From assembly GCA_964434165.1 (NCBI GenBank), contig CAYSUS010000159.1, forward strand, positions 1 to 12,800: 12,800 nucleotides of DNA, read 5' to 3'. The notes under the pieces are model-generated. The model was not told the DNA's origin. It worked only from the letters and a program-made list of their open reading frames with translations, and made no database searches. The position numbers and the translations under genes are program-made. Below, piece by piece: positions 6,312 through 12,800 of this stretch. The DNA comes from CAYSUS01 sp964434165. Its GTDB lineage: Bacteria > Planctomycetota > Planctomycetia > Pirellulales > Thermoguttaceae. How positions within the stretch are numbered: position 1 is the stretch's first letter; the number at the start of each line of letters is the position of its first letter.

Positions 6312-8012
6312 TCACCGCCGCCTGCGCCGGCACAAGGCGGCCAGCGCAGCCAGACCGGCCAGGGCGAGAATCGCGGCCGAGGGCTCGGGCACGCGCACGG
6401 CCTGGTCCCAGGACGTTCCCAGCAGGATCTGGTCGTACCAGACCAGCTCGCCGTCCTCCAAGTCGCGGTGCGAGAACGCCAGAGTATCGAGCGAGTCGAA
6501 GCCGCTGTCGCGGACCACCGAGAAGTCCGGGTCGGCGAAGTCGGCGTAGTCCGGGTCGAGCCAGAACGACACGGCGTTGTAGGTCTCGCTGCCGCCCGAC
6601 TTGAACACCCGCGCCACGAGCAGGTGGTCCACGTCGGGATCGAACTGGAGACCGGACGGCCCGGCCGGCTCCCCGGTGCCGAGCCCCATGAAGAAGTCGC
6701 CGCCTGAGGCCGCGAAGTCCCCCTTGATGCCGAACCGGGCGACCTGGTCGGCGCCGCTGAGCAGGCGCACGTCGGCAAGGTCGTCGGTCTGGAACTCCCC
6801 ATCCCAGCGGAGCAGCGTGCTGATGAACACGTCGCCGGTCTGCGTGCCATCCAGGGGGCGCCTGACCCAGTACTCGCCTCCGTCGGAGCCAATCGCCTGC
6901 AGTGCACGGTCGGCCCCGTTGTGCAGGACGCCGGTCGCGCTGAAGGAGAGCGGCTCGCCCGGGTCGGCCACCGCAAACGCCTGATTCGCTCCGTCCGGCG
7001 CCCAGGGGCCGCCCCATCCGCTGCCCCCGTTGAGAGGGCCCGGAGTCAGGTTTTGGGGACTGCGATAGCTTTGGAAGCTCTCCGACGCGATGGGCTGATC
7101 GCGGATGGCCACGTCGCCCCAGGCCGTGCCGGCCCGCATCTGGTCGTAGCTTGCCTGGTTGCCGAACCCGCCCGACGCGAACACCAGGCGCTCCAGGCGC
7201 TGCGGCTGCGACAGCGCGAAATCGACGAATTGCAGGTCGGGCGGGCCGGCCGCGGCTTCCGACGTGATGTCGGACGGATTAATCCACACGCTCACCAGGT
7301 CGTTGCCCGTCGTGATCGGGTCGATGACGTCCATGTCGATCTTGAAGAGCACGAAGTAGGTCTCGCCCACACTCACGTCGGAGATCAATTGATCGACCAG
7401 CATCTGCTGACCCTGGTTGCCATTGGCAGAATCGCGGTCGTAGCGATGGCGAAGGACCAGATCGATCTGGCTGCCGGTCCCCTGGAATCCCCAGGCGAGC
7501 CCTTCCTGATCCTTGGCCGTCTCCTCGCTGAAGAAGCTGTCGTCGCTCAGGTTCTTGTTCTGAAGGAATCCGCCGACGTTCAGTCCGCCGTCCAGATCGC
7601 CGTTGCTGTCGAGGCGCACGAGTCCGCCGAGGTAGAAGACCGGGCTGCCGGGCGGAGCCGAATACGGCGTGACGTTTCGAAACACGCGGCGGTTGCCGTC
7701 GTATCCCGAATAGGTGACCCGGCCGCCCGCCTCGCCCTCCAGCACGGGGTCTTCCAGCCCTGCCGCTCCGACCGCCCAGGTGGCGGTGTTGTTGGAGCCG
7801 TTTTTCCAAGTCCCGGAGAAGCCCGGCACGTTGGGGTTCTGCAGCAGGTCGCGAGCCAGCGGATCGACCGTGTAGGCGCCGAGTCCGCGCTGGGGGCTGG
7901 TGGCGAACGGGTCGGCGGCGATCAAGCCGACCACGGCATGGGCCACGGCGCCCGAAGCGAGGACCGCGGCGAACGCGAAACCTGGCACAACAAAGCGGAT
8001 GGACGTGCGCAT
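6312..8012 (-). CDS. PEP-CTERM-sorted exported protein with two related domains
   Basis: The 566-residue protein has a signal peptide (1-26, ending AVAHA) and a C-terminal PEP-CTERM sorting signal. The latter consists of VPEP (541-544), a hydrophobic helix (about 546-560) and the tail CRRRRR. Such proteins are exported, then processed and anchored by an exosortase, often with extracellular polysaccharide. The middle holds two related Asp/Gly-rich beta domains, about 34-304 and 309-538. Both start with a SP-Q motif and a Gly/Trp block. Both end similarly, YDQMRAGTAWGDVAI (289-303) against YDQILLGTSWDQAV (526-539). They resemble the concanavalin-like all-beta modules common in PEP-CTERM proteins, but no family is certain. 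ATG 8012 is chosen because GGGGGA lies six bases before it and the signal peptide begins there; the open frame continues to 8111. The ligand is unknown. Confidence 0.88.
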   Translation of the reverse strand: MRTSIRFVVPGFAFAAVLASGAVAHAVVGLIAADPFATSPQRGLGAYTVDPLARDLLQNPNVPGFSGTWKNGSNNTATWAVGAAGLEDPVLEGEAGGRVTYSGYDGNRRVFRNVTPYSAPPGSPVFYLGGLVRLDSNGDLDGGLNVGGFLQNKNLSDDSFFSEETAKDQEGLAWGFQGTGSQIDLVLRHRYDRDSANGNQGQQMLVDQLISDVSVGETYFVLFKIDMDVIDPITTGNDLVSVWINPSDITSEAAAGPPDLQFVDFALSQPQRLERLVFASGGFGNQASYDQMRAGTAWGDVAIRDQPIASESFQSYRSPQNLTPGPLNGGSGWGGPWAPDGANQAFAVADPGEPLSFSATGVLHNGADRALQAIGSDGGEYWVRRPLDGTQTGDVFISTLLRWDGEFQTDDLADVRLLSGADQVARFGIKGDFAASGGDFFMGLGTGEPAGPSGLQFDPDVDHLLVARVFKSGGSETYNAVSFWLDPDYADFADPDFSVVRDSGFDSLDTLAFSHRDLEDGELVWYDQILLGTSWDQAVRVPEPSAAILALAGLAALAALCRRRRR

Positions 8013-8689
8013 CTGTCTTCCCCCAGAAGAAGATTCCATTGAGTGGCCGGCGCCGCGCGAACGGCTCCGACCACAGAAACAGGGGCACGTGGCCGACGTC
8101 CCGCGTGCCATCGGCGGCCGACTTCGTGCCAGAAAGGCCTGAAGCAGCGATCCTTCGCGCCCTGCCCCAGACTACCAAGCCGGCCGGGTTACTGTCCAGA
8201 GTCTGATGGCCTCTCCGCGGACCGACCCAAGCGTAATCCCGGTCGAGCGGAGCCGGGAGAGAACACGCAGTTCCCGGCCCGTCGGGGGGGCAATGGGGAT
8301 GGCGTTCCACTGCCGTTGGCCCCAGGGCCTTCATCCCTCCGGGTCCGGCTCGGCGGGGAGCGGAGGGTAGAGGTCTCGGCCGTCGAAAAAGGGGGCGGAA
8401 CTTGGTTCGGGCTGTTGCAGAACAGCGAGATGCCTACTACGCTTAACGTCTATAGCCCGCCCTCAATCCAACCCACAACGCGCCGGTTAAGACCCAGCCT
8501 TCCCAGCCGCATCCCTCGACGCGCCTGCGAGGGGGAACCTTGCCAGCGCCACTCCACGGACCACGATACGCGCCCGTCAACCTGGCGCGTTCGCTTCGAC
8601 TGACGCCCCTGACAAGGTCTGGACGAAGGCCCTGTCTCGAAGATTCGGTTTCGGATGCGGAGTACTACGAACCGCGTGAATCGGTAGGG

Positions 8690-8764
8690 GAGAGGGGTCA
8701 GGACCCTTTTTATGCGCAAGGCACCCTTCGTGCCGCTGGGTGGAGAAGGGTCCTGGCCCCTTTT
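8690..8764. repeat. Nested palindromic (REP-like) element
   Basis: Bases 8690-8708 and 8746-8764 can pair over all 19 positions (16 Watson-Crick and three G-T when read as + strand RNA). Each arm is itself a small palindrome: GGGTC-AG-GACCC on the left and GGGTC-CT-GGCCC on the right. The 37-base centre holds a third hairpin, GGCAC (8720-8724) and GTGCC (8730-8734). The right arm ends CCCCTTTT, so it could also stop transcription. Repeats of this style are known as REP-like intergenic elements. Whether this one is dispersed in the genome cannot be seen from one window. Confidence 0.7.
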
Positions 8765-8768
8765 CCGG

Positions 8769-8787
8769 GAATCGCAGAGCGCGATTC
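8769..8787. repeat. 7-base-pair inverted repeat upstream of the coiled-coil gene
   Basis: GAATCGC (8769-8775) and GCGATTC (8781-8787) form a perfect inverted repeat around AGAGC. It lies 35 bases before the ATG at 8823 and five bases after the larger palindromic element. It may be part of that element, an operator, or a hairpin in the leader of the gene. Confidence 0.6.
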
Positions 8788-8822
8788 AGTGAGAGATTCC
8801 TCCATTCTCTAGGCGACTTGCG

Positions 8823-11800
8823 ATGAGAATCACGACGATTTCGCCCTTGATGGTCACCCTTGCGACCTTGCTTTGCCCCTCCACGCACGTCGGCGAGGAA
8901 GCCAAGCCGTCGGGCGCTCAGGCCGCGACCGGCGAGGAGGCCAAGGCGAGGGCCGAGTACGAGGCGGCCGTGAAGGCAGCCGAGGAGGCGGAAGCCGCGC
9001 TCGTCCCCTTGAGGGCCGCGATGCAGGAGGCGGATAAGGTATACGCCGCGGCGGCGAACGACGCCAAGACGAAGCGACAGAAGGCGACGTCGGCGAAGGA
9101 CCTGGCCGGCGAGCCGGGCGTGAAGGCCCTCCAGCAGGCCGAGGCCGCCGTGCCTGCCGCCATCAAGGCCCTGGACGACGCGACCAAGGCGAAGCCTCCA
9201 CTCGACAAGGCGCTGGAGGAGGCCAAGGCCGCCGCGCTTCCCTTGCAGCAAGCCTACGATGCGGCCGAGAAGGCGGCTCGGGAGGCCGAGGCCGCGGCCA
9301 AGGTCGCCGCCGACGCGGCCAACGAACTCGACATCGAAGCCAAGGCGGCCGCGGCCAAGGCCGACGCCATGCGCCGTGCGGCGAATGCGGCCAGGAACGC
9401 GCTGACGCGAGCCCAGCAAGGTCAGCAGCGGGCTCAGACCCAGGCGAAGGACGCCGCAGAAGCCCTGAACGTCGCGACGGCGCAGCAGAAGTCGGTCGAC
9501 GCGGCCCTGGCCGCCGCCAAGGAGCGCGCAGGCGCTGCCACCGCGGCTGCGAAGGCCGCCGAGAAAGCCGCGCAGGAGGCCGCGGCCAAGGCCAAGCAGG
9601 TTTCGGAGGATAAGGCCAAGCCGGACGCGGAGAAGAAGCAGGCCGCCGACGAGGCCGCCGCCAAGCGCAAGGCGGCCGACGCGGCCAAGGCGGCCCTGGC
9701 TGAAGCCCAGGTAGCCCAGCAGGAGGCGCAGAGCGCGGCCGACGCCGCGGCCCAGAAGGTGGCCCAGGCCGCGTCGCAGAGGGAACTGGCCGATTCGCTC
9801 GTGGCGGATGTGAAGAAGCAGGTGGACGCAGCCGCCGCGGCCTTGGCGGCGGCGGAAAAGGCGGCTGCCGAAGCCGAAAAGGCCGCAGAGGGGAAGCAAC
9901 AGGTGGCAGCACAAGCCGCTGCAAAACGAAAGGCTGCCGCCGACACCGCGGCCGCCCTGGCCGCCGCGCAGAACGCCGAGCAGCAGGCTCAGGCCCAGGC
10001 CGCGGCCGCGGCGAAGAAGGCGGCCGAAGCGCAGGCGCACAAGCAATCCGCCGACACCGCCCTTGCAAACGCCAAGAACAAGGTGGCTGCCGCCACCACG
10101 GCTTCTCAAGCCGCTGTGCAGGCGGCCCAGGCCGCCGAGGCCAAGGCGAAGCAACTTGCAGCGGATGCCTCCAAGCCGGAGGCCGAGAAGAAACAAGCCG
10201 CCGCCGAGGCCGCCGCCAAGCGCAAGGCGGCGGACACGGCCAAAGCCGCGCTGGCCCAAGCACAGCAGGCCGAGAAGGCGGCGCAGACCCAGGCCGCGAC
10301 CGCCGCGCAGAAGCTGACCGAGGCGGAGACGCAGAAGAAGGCCGCGGACGCGGCTCTGGCGAGCGCCAAGACCAAGGTGGCTGCCGCGACCGCCGCAAGC
10401 CAGGCGGCCCAGCAGGCGGCGGGGCAGCTCGCCCAGCTCGATGCGGCGGCCAGGAAGGCTGCTGCGGAGGCCGCCGCCAAGCGCAAGACGGCCGATGCGG
10501 CCAAGGCGGCTCTGGCCCCCAAGGCGAAGGTGCTGGAGCAGGCGGTGCTCAAGGCCAACGCCGCCGCCCAGAGCCTTACCAGGGCCGAGGCGAGGAAGAA
10601 ATCGGCCGAAGCGGGGCTGGAGAGCCTCAAGAAGCGGATCGCCGCCGCCAAACAGACCCACGTGGCGGACGAGGAAGCCGCCAAGGTGGCGGAGGCGGCT
10701 GCCGTTCCGCTGAAGGCCGCCGCCGACAAGGCCCGCCAGGCATATCTGGCTGCCAGGAAGACGGCCGAGGACAAGCGGGCCCTGGCCGAGCAGGCCAAGG
10801 GCAGGCTGTACCGGCTGATCGCCGCCAGGAGGGTGCCCAACATCATGGAGAGCTCCGAGCCGCCGAAGCCCGGCGGCCGCATCGATGAAATCGTGTTCGC
10901 CAAGCTCAAGACGCTGGGCATCGAGCCGGCCCTCTGCTCCGACGCGGTGTTCGTGCGCCGGGCGTTTCTTGACCTGACGGGCCGGCTGCCCACCGCGGAT
11001 GAGGCCAAGGCGTTCATCGAAAGCCCGGACTCGAACAAGCGCATCGCCCTCATCGACCGTCTGCTCGACCGGACGGAGCATTTCGATTACTGGGCCATGA
11101 AATGGAGCGATATTCTGAGGGTTAAGGCGGAGTTCCCGGTCAAGGTCTGGCCCAACGCGGCGCAGGCCTATCACCGCTGGATCTGGCAGTCCATCGCCCA
11201 GAACAAGCCGTACGACCAGTTCGCCCGCGAGCTGCTGACCTCCAGCGGGAGCAACTACCGCGTTGGGGCGGTCAACTTCTACCGCGCGATCCAGAACAAG
11301 ACCCCCGAGGGCATCGCCGCGGCGGTGGGACTGGCGTTGATGGGGACGCGGACCCACTCCTGGCCGGAAGACCGCCGCGCCGGCACGGCCGTGTTCTTCT
11401 CGCAGGTCGGCTACAAGCCCACCAGCGAGTGGAAGGAGGAGATCGTCTTCTGGGACCCCCTCAACTCGACGGCCGTGCCCGGCTGCACCGCGCCGGGGAT
11501 CGACGCCGTGGACAAGTCGGTGACCGTCACCAATCAGATCCCCGGGGCGCTCGAGGAACCGTTGAGCCAGAACGGGCCGCTGGAGGCCGTCTTCCCGGAC
11601 GGTACGAAGACCACGATTCCGCCGGACCGCGATCCGCGCGAGGTGTTCGCCGACTGGCTGATCCGGCCGGAGAACCCCTGGTTCGCCAAGGCGATCGTCA
11701 ACCGCACGTGGGCGTGGGCGATGGGTCGGGGCATCATCCACGAGCCCGACGACATCCGCGACGACAATCCCCCCAGCAACCCAGAGCTGCTGGCGTACCT

Positions 11801-12428
11801 GGAGAAGGAACTGGTCTCCAACGCGTACGATCTGAAGCACCTGAAGCGGCTGGTCTTCACTTCCACCACGTATCAGCTCTCTCCCATCCCGAGGTCCGAT
11901 CGGCCGGAGGCGGCAGCCAACTTCGCCAGCTACCAGCTTCGACGCGTGGAGGCCGAGGTGCTCAACGACGCGGTGAACCAGATCACCGGGAGTTCGGACC
12001 TTTACACCAGCGCCGTTCCGGAGCCGTTTACCTACATTCCCGACGAGATGTCCGCGGTGGAGCTGGCCGACGGCAGCATCACGAGTTCTTTCCTGACGCT
12101 GTTCGGGCGGTCTGCGCGTGCCACGGGGATGGAAAACGAGCGCGTCAACGAGCTTGCCTCGACCCAGTGGCTGCACATGCTGAACTCGGCTACCCTCCAG
12201 AGCAAGCTTCAAAGCGGCCCGAAGCTCGCGGCCATTGTCTCCTCGGGCGGCGATCCGCGGGAGATCGCCGAGAGGCTCTACTTGACGATCCTCTCGCGGC
12301 TGCCTACGGAGGCCGACCTCCAGGCCGCGGAGCAGTACGCCAAGGCCGGCGTGGCCAGGGGACGCGACGTCTGGATCGATCTGGCTTGGGCGCTGATGAA
12401 CAGCCCCGAATTTCTTCTGCGGCATTGA
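8823..12428 (+). CDS. Exported coiled-coil DUF1549 (PSCyt2)-DUF1553 (PSD1) protein
   Basis: This 1201-residue planctomycete-type envelope protein has four parts. A signal peptide lies at about 1-24. An Ala/Lys/Glu/Gln-rich segment of about 630 residues (about 36-665) is predicted to be a long helical coiled coil. DUF1549 covers about 687-870, with RIDEIVFAKLKTLGIEP and FVRRAFLDLTGRLPT. DUF1553 covers about 937-1195, with DPREVFADWLI, NRTWAWAMGRGIIHEPDD and NPPSNPELL. It ends at the family's usual place, SPEFLLRH. Many DUF1549 proteins have a CxxCH haem motif; here the aligned stretch reads LMGTRTHSWPEDRR (839-852), with no such motif anywhere in the protein. A cytochrome-type N-terminal domain is also absent, with the coiled coil in its place. 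The ribosome binding site is weak (AGGCGA, 8811-8816). The next gene encodes DUF1501, the usual partner. The biochemical role is unknown. Confidence 0.9.
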   Translation: MRITTISPLMVTLATLLCPSTHVGEEAKPSGAQAATGEEAKARAEYEAAVKAAEEAEAALVPLRAAMQEADKVYAAAANDAKTKRQKATSAKDLAGEPGVKALQQAEAAVPAAIKALDDATKAKPPLDKALEEAKAAALPLQQAYDAAEKAAREAEAAAKVAADAANELDIEAKAAAAKADAMRRAANAARNALTRAQQGQQRAQTQAKDAAEALNVATAQQKSVDAALAAAKERAGAATAAAKAAEKAAQEAAAKAKQVSEDKAKPDAEKKQAADEAAAKRKAADAAKAALAEAQVAQQEAQSAADAAAQKVAQAASQRELADSLVADVKKQVDAAAAALAAAEKAAAEAEKAAEGKQQVAAQAAAKRKAAADTAAALAAAQNAEQQAQAQAAAAAKKAAEAQAHKQSADTALANAKNKVAAATTASQAAVQAAQAAEAKAKQLAADASKPEAEKKQAAAEAAAKRKAADTAKAALAQAQQAEKAAQTQAATAAQKLTEAETQKKAADAALASAKTKVAAATAASQAAQQAAGQLAQLDAAARKAAAEAAAKRKTADAAKAALAPKAKVLEQAVLKANAAAQSLTRAEARKKSAEAGLESLKKRIAAAKQTHVADEEAAKVAEAAAVPLKAAADKARQAYLAARKTAEDKRALAEQAKGRLYRLIAARRVPNIMESSEPPKPGGRIDEIVFAKLKTLGIEPALCSDAVFVRRAFLDLTGRLPTADEAKAFIESPDSNKRIALIDRLLDRTEHFDYWAMKWSDILRVKAEFPVKVWPNAAQAYHRWIWQSIAQNKPYDQFARELLTSSGSNYRVGAVNFYRAIQNKTPEGIAAAVGLALMGTRTHSWPEDRRAGTAVFFSQVGYKPTSEWKEEIVFWDPLNSTAVPGCTAPGIDAVDKSVTVTNQIPGALEEPLSQNGPLEAVFPDGTKTTIPPDRDPREVFADWLIRPENPWFAKAIVNRTWAWAMGRGIIHEPDDIRDDNPPSNPELLAYLEKELVSNAYDLKHLKRLVFTSTTYQLSPIPRSDRPEAAANFASYQLRRVEAEVLNDAVNQITGSSDLYTSAVPEPFTYIPDEMSAVELADGSITSSFLTLFGRSARATGMENERVNELASTQWLHMLNSATLQSKLQSGPKLAAIVSSGGDPREIAERLYLTILSRLPTEADLQAAEQYAKAGVARGRDVWIDLAWALMNSPEFLLRH
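9357..10727 (+). repeat. Five in-gene repeats with alternating 98/87-residue spacing
   Basis: The motif EAAAKRKAADAAKAALAEAQ or a clear variant starts at 9357, 9651, 9912, 10206 and 10467 (residues 179, 277, 364, 462 and 549). The intervals are 294, 261, 294 and 261 bases, that is 98, 87, 98 and 87 residues. The long units carry an extra 11-residue stretch around KPDAEKK or KPEAEKK just before the next motif. The first copy (KADAMRRAANAARNALTRAQ) is the most diverged. The pattern fits duplication of a 185-residue pair of units. Confidence 0.85.
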
Positions 12429-12508
12429 TCGTGAACGAAGCGGTGGCACAGGGTGCGAAACGACCGATTTCCCGGCACATTCAAGGGCGCGAAGGGAGGA
12501 CTGACATC

Positions 12509-12800
12509 ATGACTTCGAGAAGGAATGCGGACGGACAGGAGCACCTGTCCCGGCGCGAGGCCTTGCGGCGCGGCGTGTGGGGTGCGGCAGGGGCGATCGC
12601 CGGCGGCGGTTTGGGTTCCCGCGTGTTCGCGGCCCCGGCCAACAAGACCCCCGATGAGGATCTGGCCGAACAGAAGGCGGCCCGAGACGCGGCGGCCCGA
12701 GAGAAGGCCAAGAGCAAGGGCAAGATCAAGTCGGTCATCCAGATCTTCCTGTGGGGCGGGATCTCGCAGAACGATTGCTGGGACCCCAAGCCCGGCACGG
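12509..12800 (+). CDS. DUF1501 protein, Tat-exported, N-terminal part only
   Basis: The reading frame is open to the window edge, giving the first 97 residues. It begins with a twin-arginine signal: SRREALRRG (14-22), a Gly/Ala-rich hydrophobic stretch (23-34) and a likely cleavage after SRVFA (37-41). A charged Lys/Ala/Glu linker (about 45-73) follows. Then comes the start of DUF1501, SVIQIFLWGGISQNDCWDPKP (75-95), the family's N-terminal metal-site-like block. DUF1501 proteins belong to the alkaline phosphatase/sulfatase superfamily, often pair with DUF1549/DUF1553 proteins in planctomycetes, and have no proven substrate. GGGAGGA (12494-12500) lies eight bases before the ATG. The gene follows the coiled-coil gene by 80 bases on the same strand with no terminator, so they are probably co-transcribed. 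Tat export suggests folding, perhaps with metal, before secretion. Confidence 0.88.
   Translation, partial: MTSRRNADGQEHLSRREALRRGVWGAAGAIAGGGLGSRVFAAPANKTPDEDLAEQKAARDAAAREKAKSKGKIKSVIQIFLWGGISQNDCWDPKPGT

Larger units (their letters stand above)
8013..8822. other. Long divergent intergenic region, no credible gene
   Basis: These 810 bases separate the PEP-CTERM gene (-) from the coiled-coil/DUF1549 gene (+), so both promoters should be here. Short open frames give Arg/Pro-rich products without family resemblance. A weak minus-strand promoter candidate is TGGACA (8193-8198), 18 bases, TAGTCT (8169-8174). It overlaps an interrupted inverted repeat, CAGACT (8168-8173) and AGTCTG (8200-8205). 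The right end holds the palindromic elements listed separately. No RNA gene is recognised. Confidence 0.5.

Noticed and set aside
6152..6976. N-terminal extension of the VOC frame into the PEP-CTERM gene
   Set aside because: It overlaps a well-supported gene in another frame on the same strand, its sequence is Arg/Pro/Ser-rich, and a ribosome site lies just before ATG 6151.
8043..8603. A 186-codon plus-strand frame in the intergenic region
   Set aside because: The product is Arg/Pro/Gly-rich without a recognisable domain, and there is no convincing ribosome site or conservation signal.
9357..10727. DNA-level tandem repeat or CRISPR-like array
   Set aside because: The regular spacing is a multiple of three and is conserved mainly as protein sequence within one reading frame. 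There are no short identical repeats with unique spacers of CRISPR size.
8577..12449. A 1290-codon open frame antisense to the coiled-coil DUF1549 gene
   Set aside because: The translation is Leu/Gly/Arg-rich low complexity. It arises because Ala/Lys/Gln codons on the sense strand rarely give stops on the other strand in GC-rich DNA. The sense strand has clear families and a signal peptide.

Overview
The window is GC-rich and gene-dense. It looks like a planctomycete (Planctomycetota) or a close relative. The best evidence is the pair at the right end, a DUF1549/DUF1553 (PSCyt2/PSD1) protein followed by a DUF1501 protein, a combination typical of planctomycetes. A PEP-CTERM-sorted exported protein with a poly-arginine tail fits the same group. 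No tRNA, rRNA, CRISPR array, insertion sequence or phage gene is visible.

Layout, left to right. A C-rich heptamer microsatellite (9-59) abuts the start of a stand-alone UxaA/altronate-dehydratase C-terminal-domain enzyme (60-1244, +). After a 640-base gap comes a long sppA-type protease gene (1887-3824, -) with a Lys/Ala-rich insert after its signal peptide. A divergent intergenic region separates it from a two-gene unit on the + strand: a class I SAM methyltransferase (4134-4823) whose stop overlaps the start of a DUF202 membrane protein (4823-5134). A weak hairpin-T5 terminator follows. Then come a clear sigma70-like promoter, a leader of about 240 bases and a 72-residue orphan protein (5474-5692, +). 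That gene converges on a VOC/glyoxalase-fold protein (5717-6151, -). Upstream of the VOC gene on the same strand is the PEP-CTERM protein (6312-8012, -), which is built of two related domains.

An 810-base non-coding stretch (8013-8822) separates the PEP-CTERM gene from the right-hand pair. It ends in a nested palindromic element. The pair itself is a 1201-residue exported protein (8823-12428, +), with a signal peptide, about 630 residues of Ala-rich predicted coiled coil, then DUF1549 and DUF1553, followed by a Tat-exported DUF1501 protein (12509 to window end, +). In planctomycetes such pairs are thought to act together at the cell envelope; their biochemical role is not established.

The most interesting material is in the right-hand pair. 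The coiled coil is made of repeats whose spacing alternates exactly 98, 87, 98, 87 residues. The DUF1549 domain lacks the CxxCH haem motif found in many relatives. The exported SppA, coiled-coil and DUF1501 proteins all carry a Lys/Ala/Glu-rich segment directly after the export signal. I do not see a defence system or other clearly new multi-gene system. The remaining genes look like ordinary chromosomal housekeeping and envelope genes.
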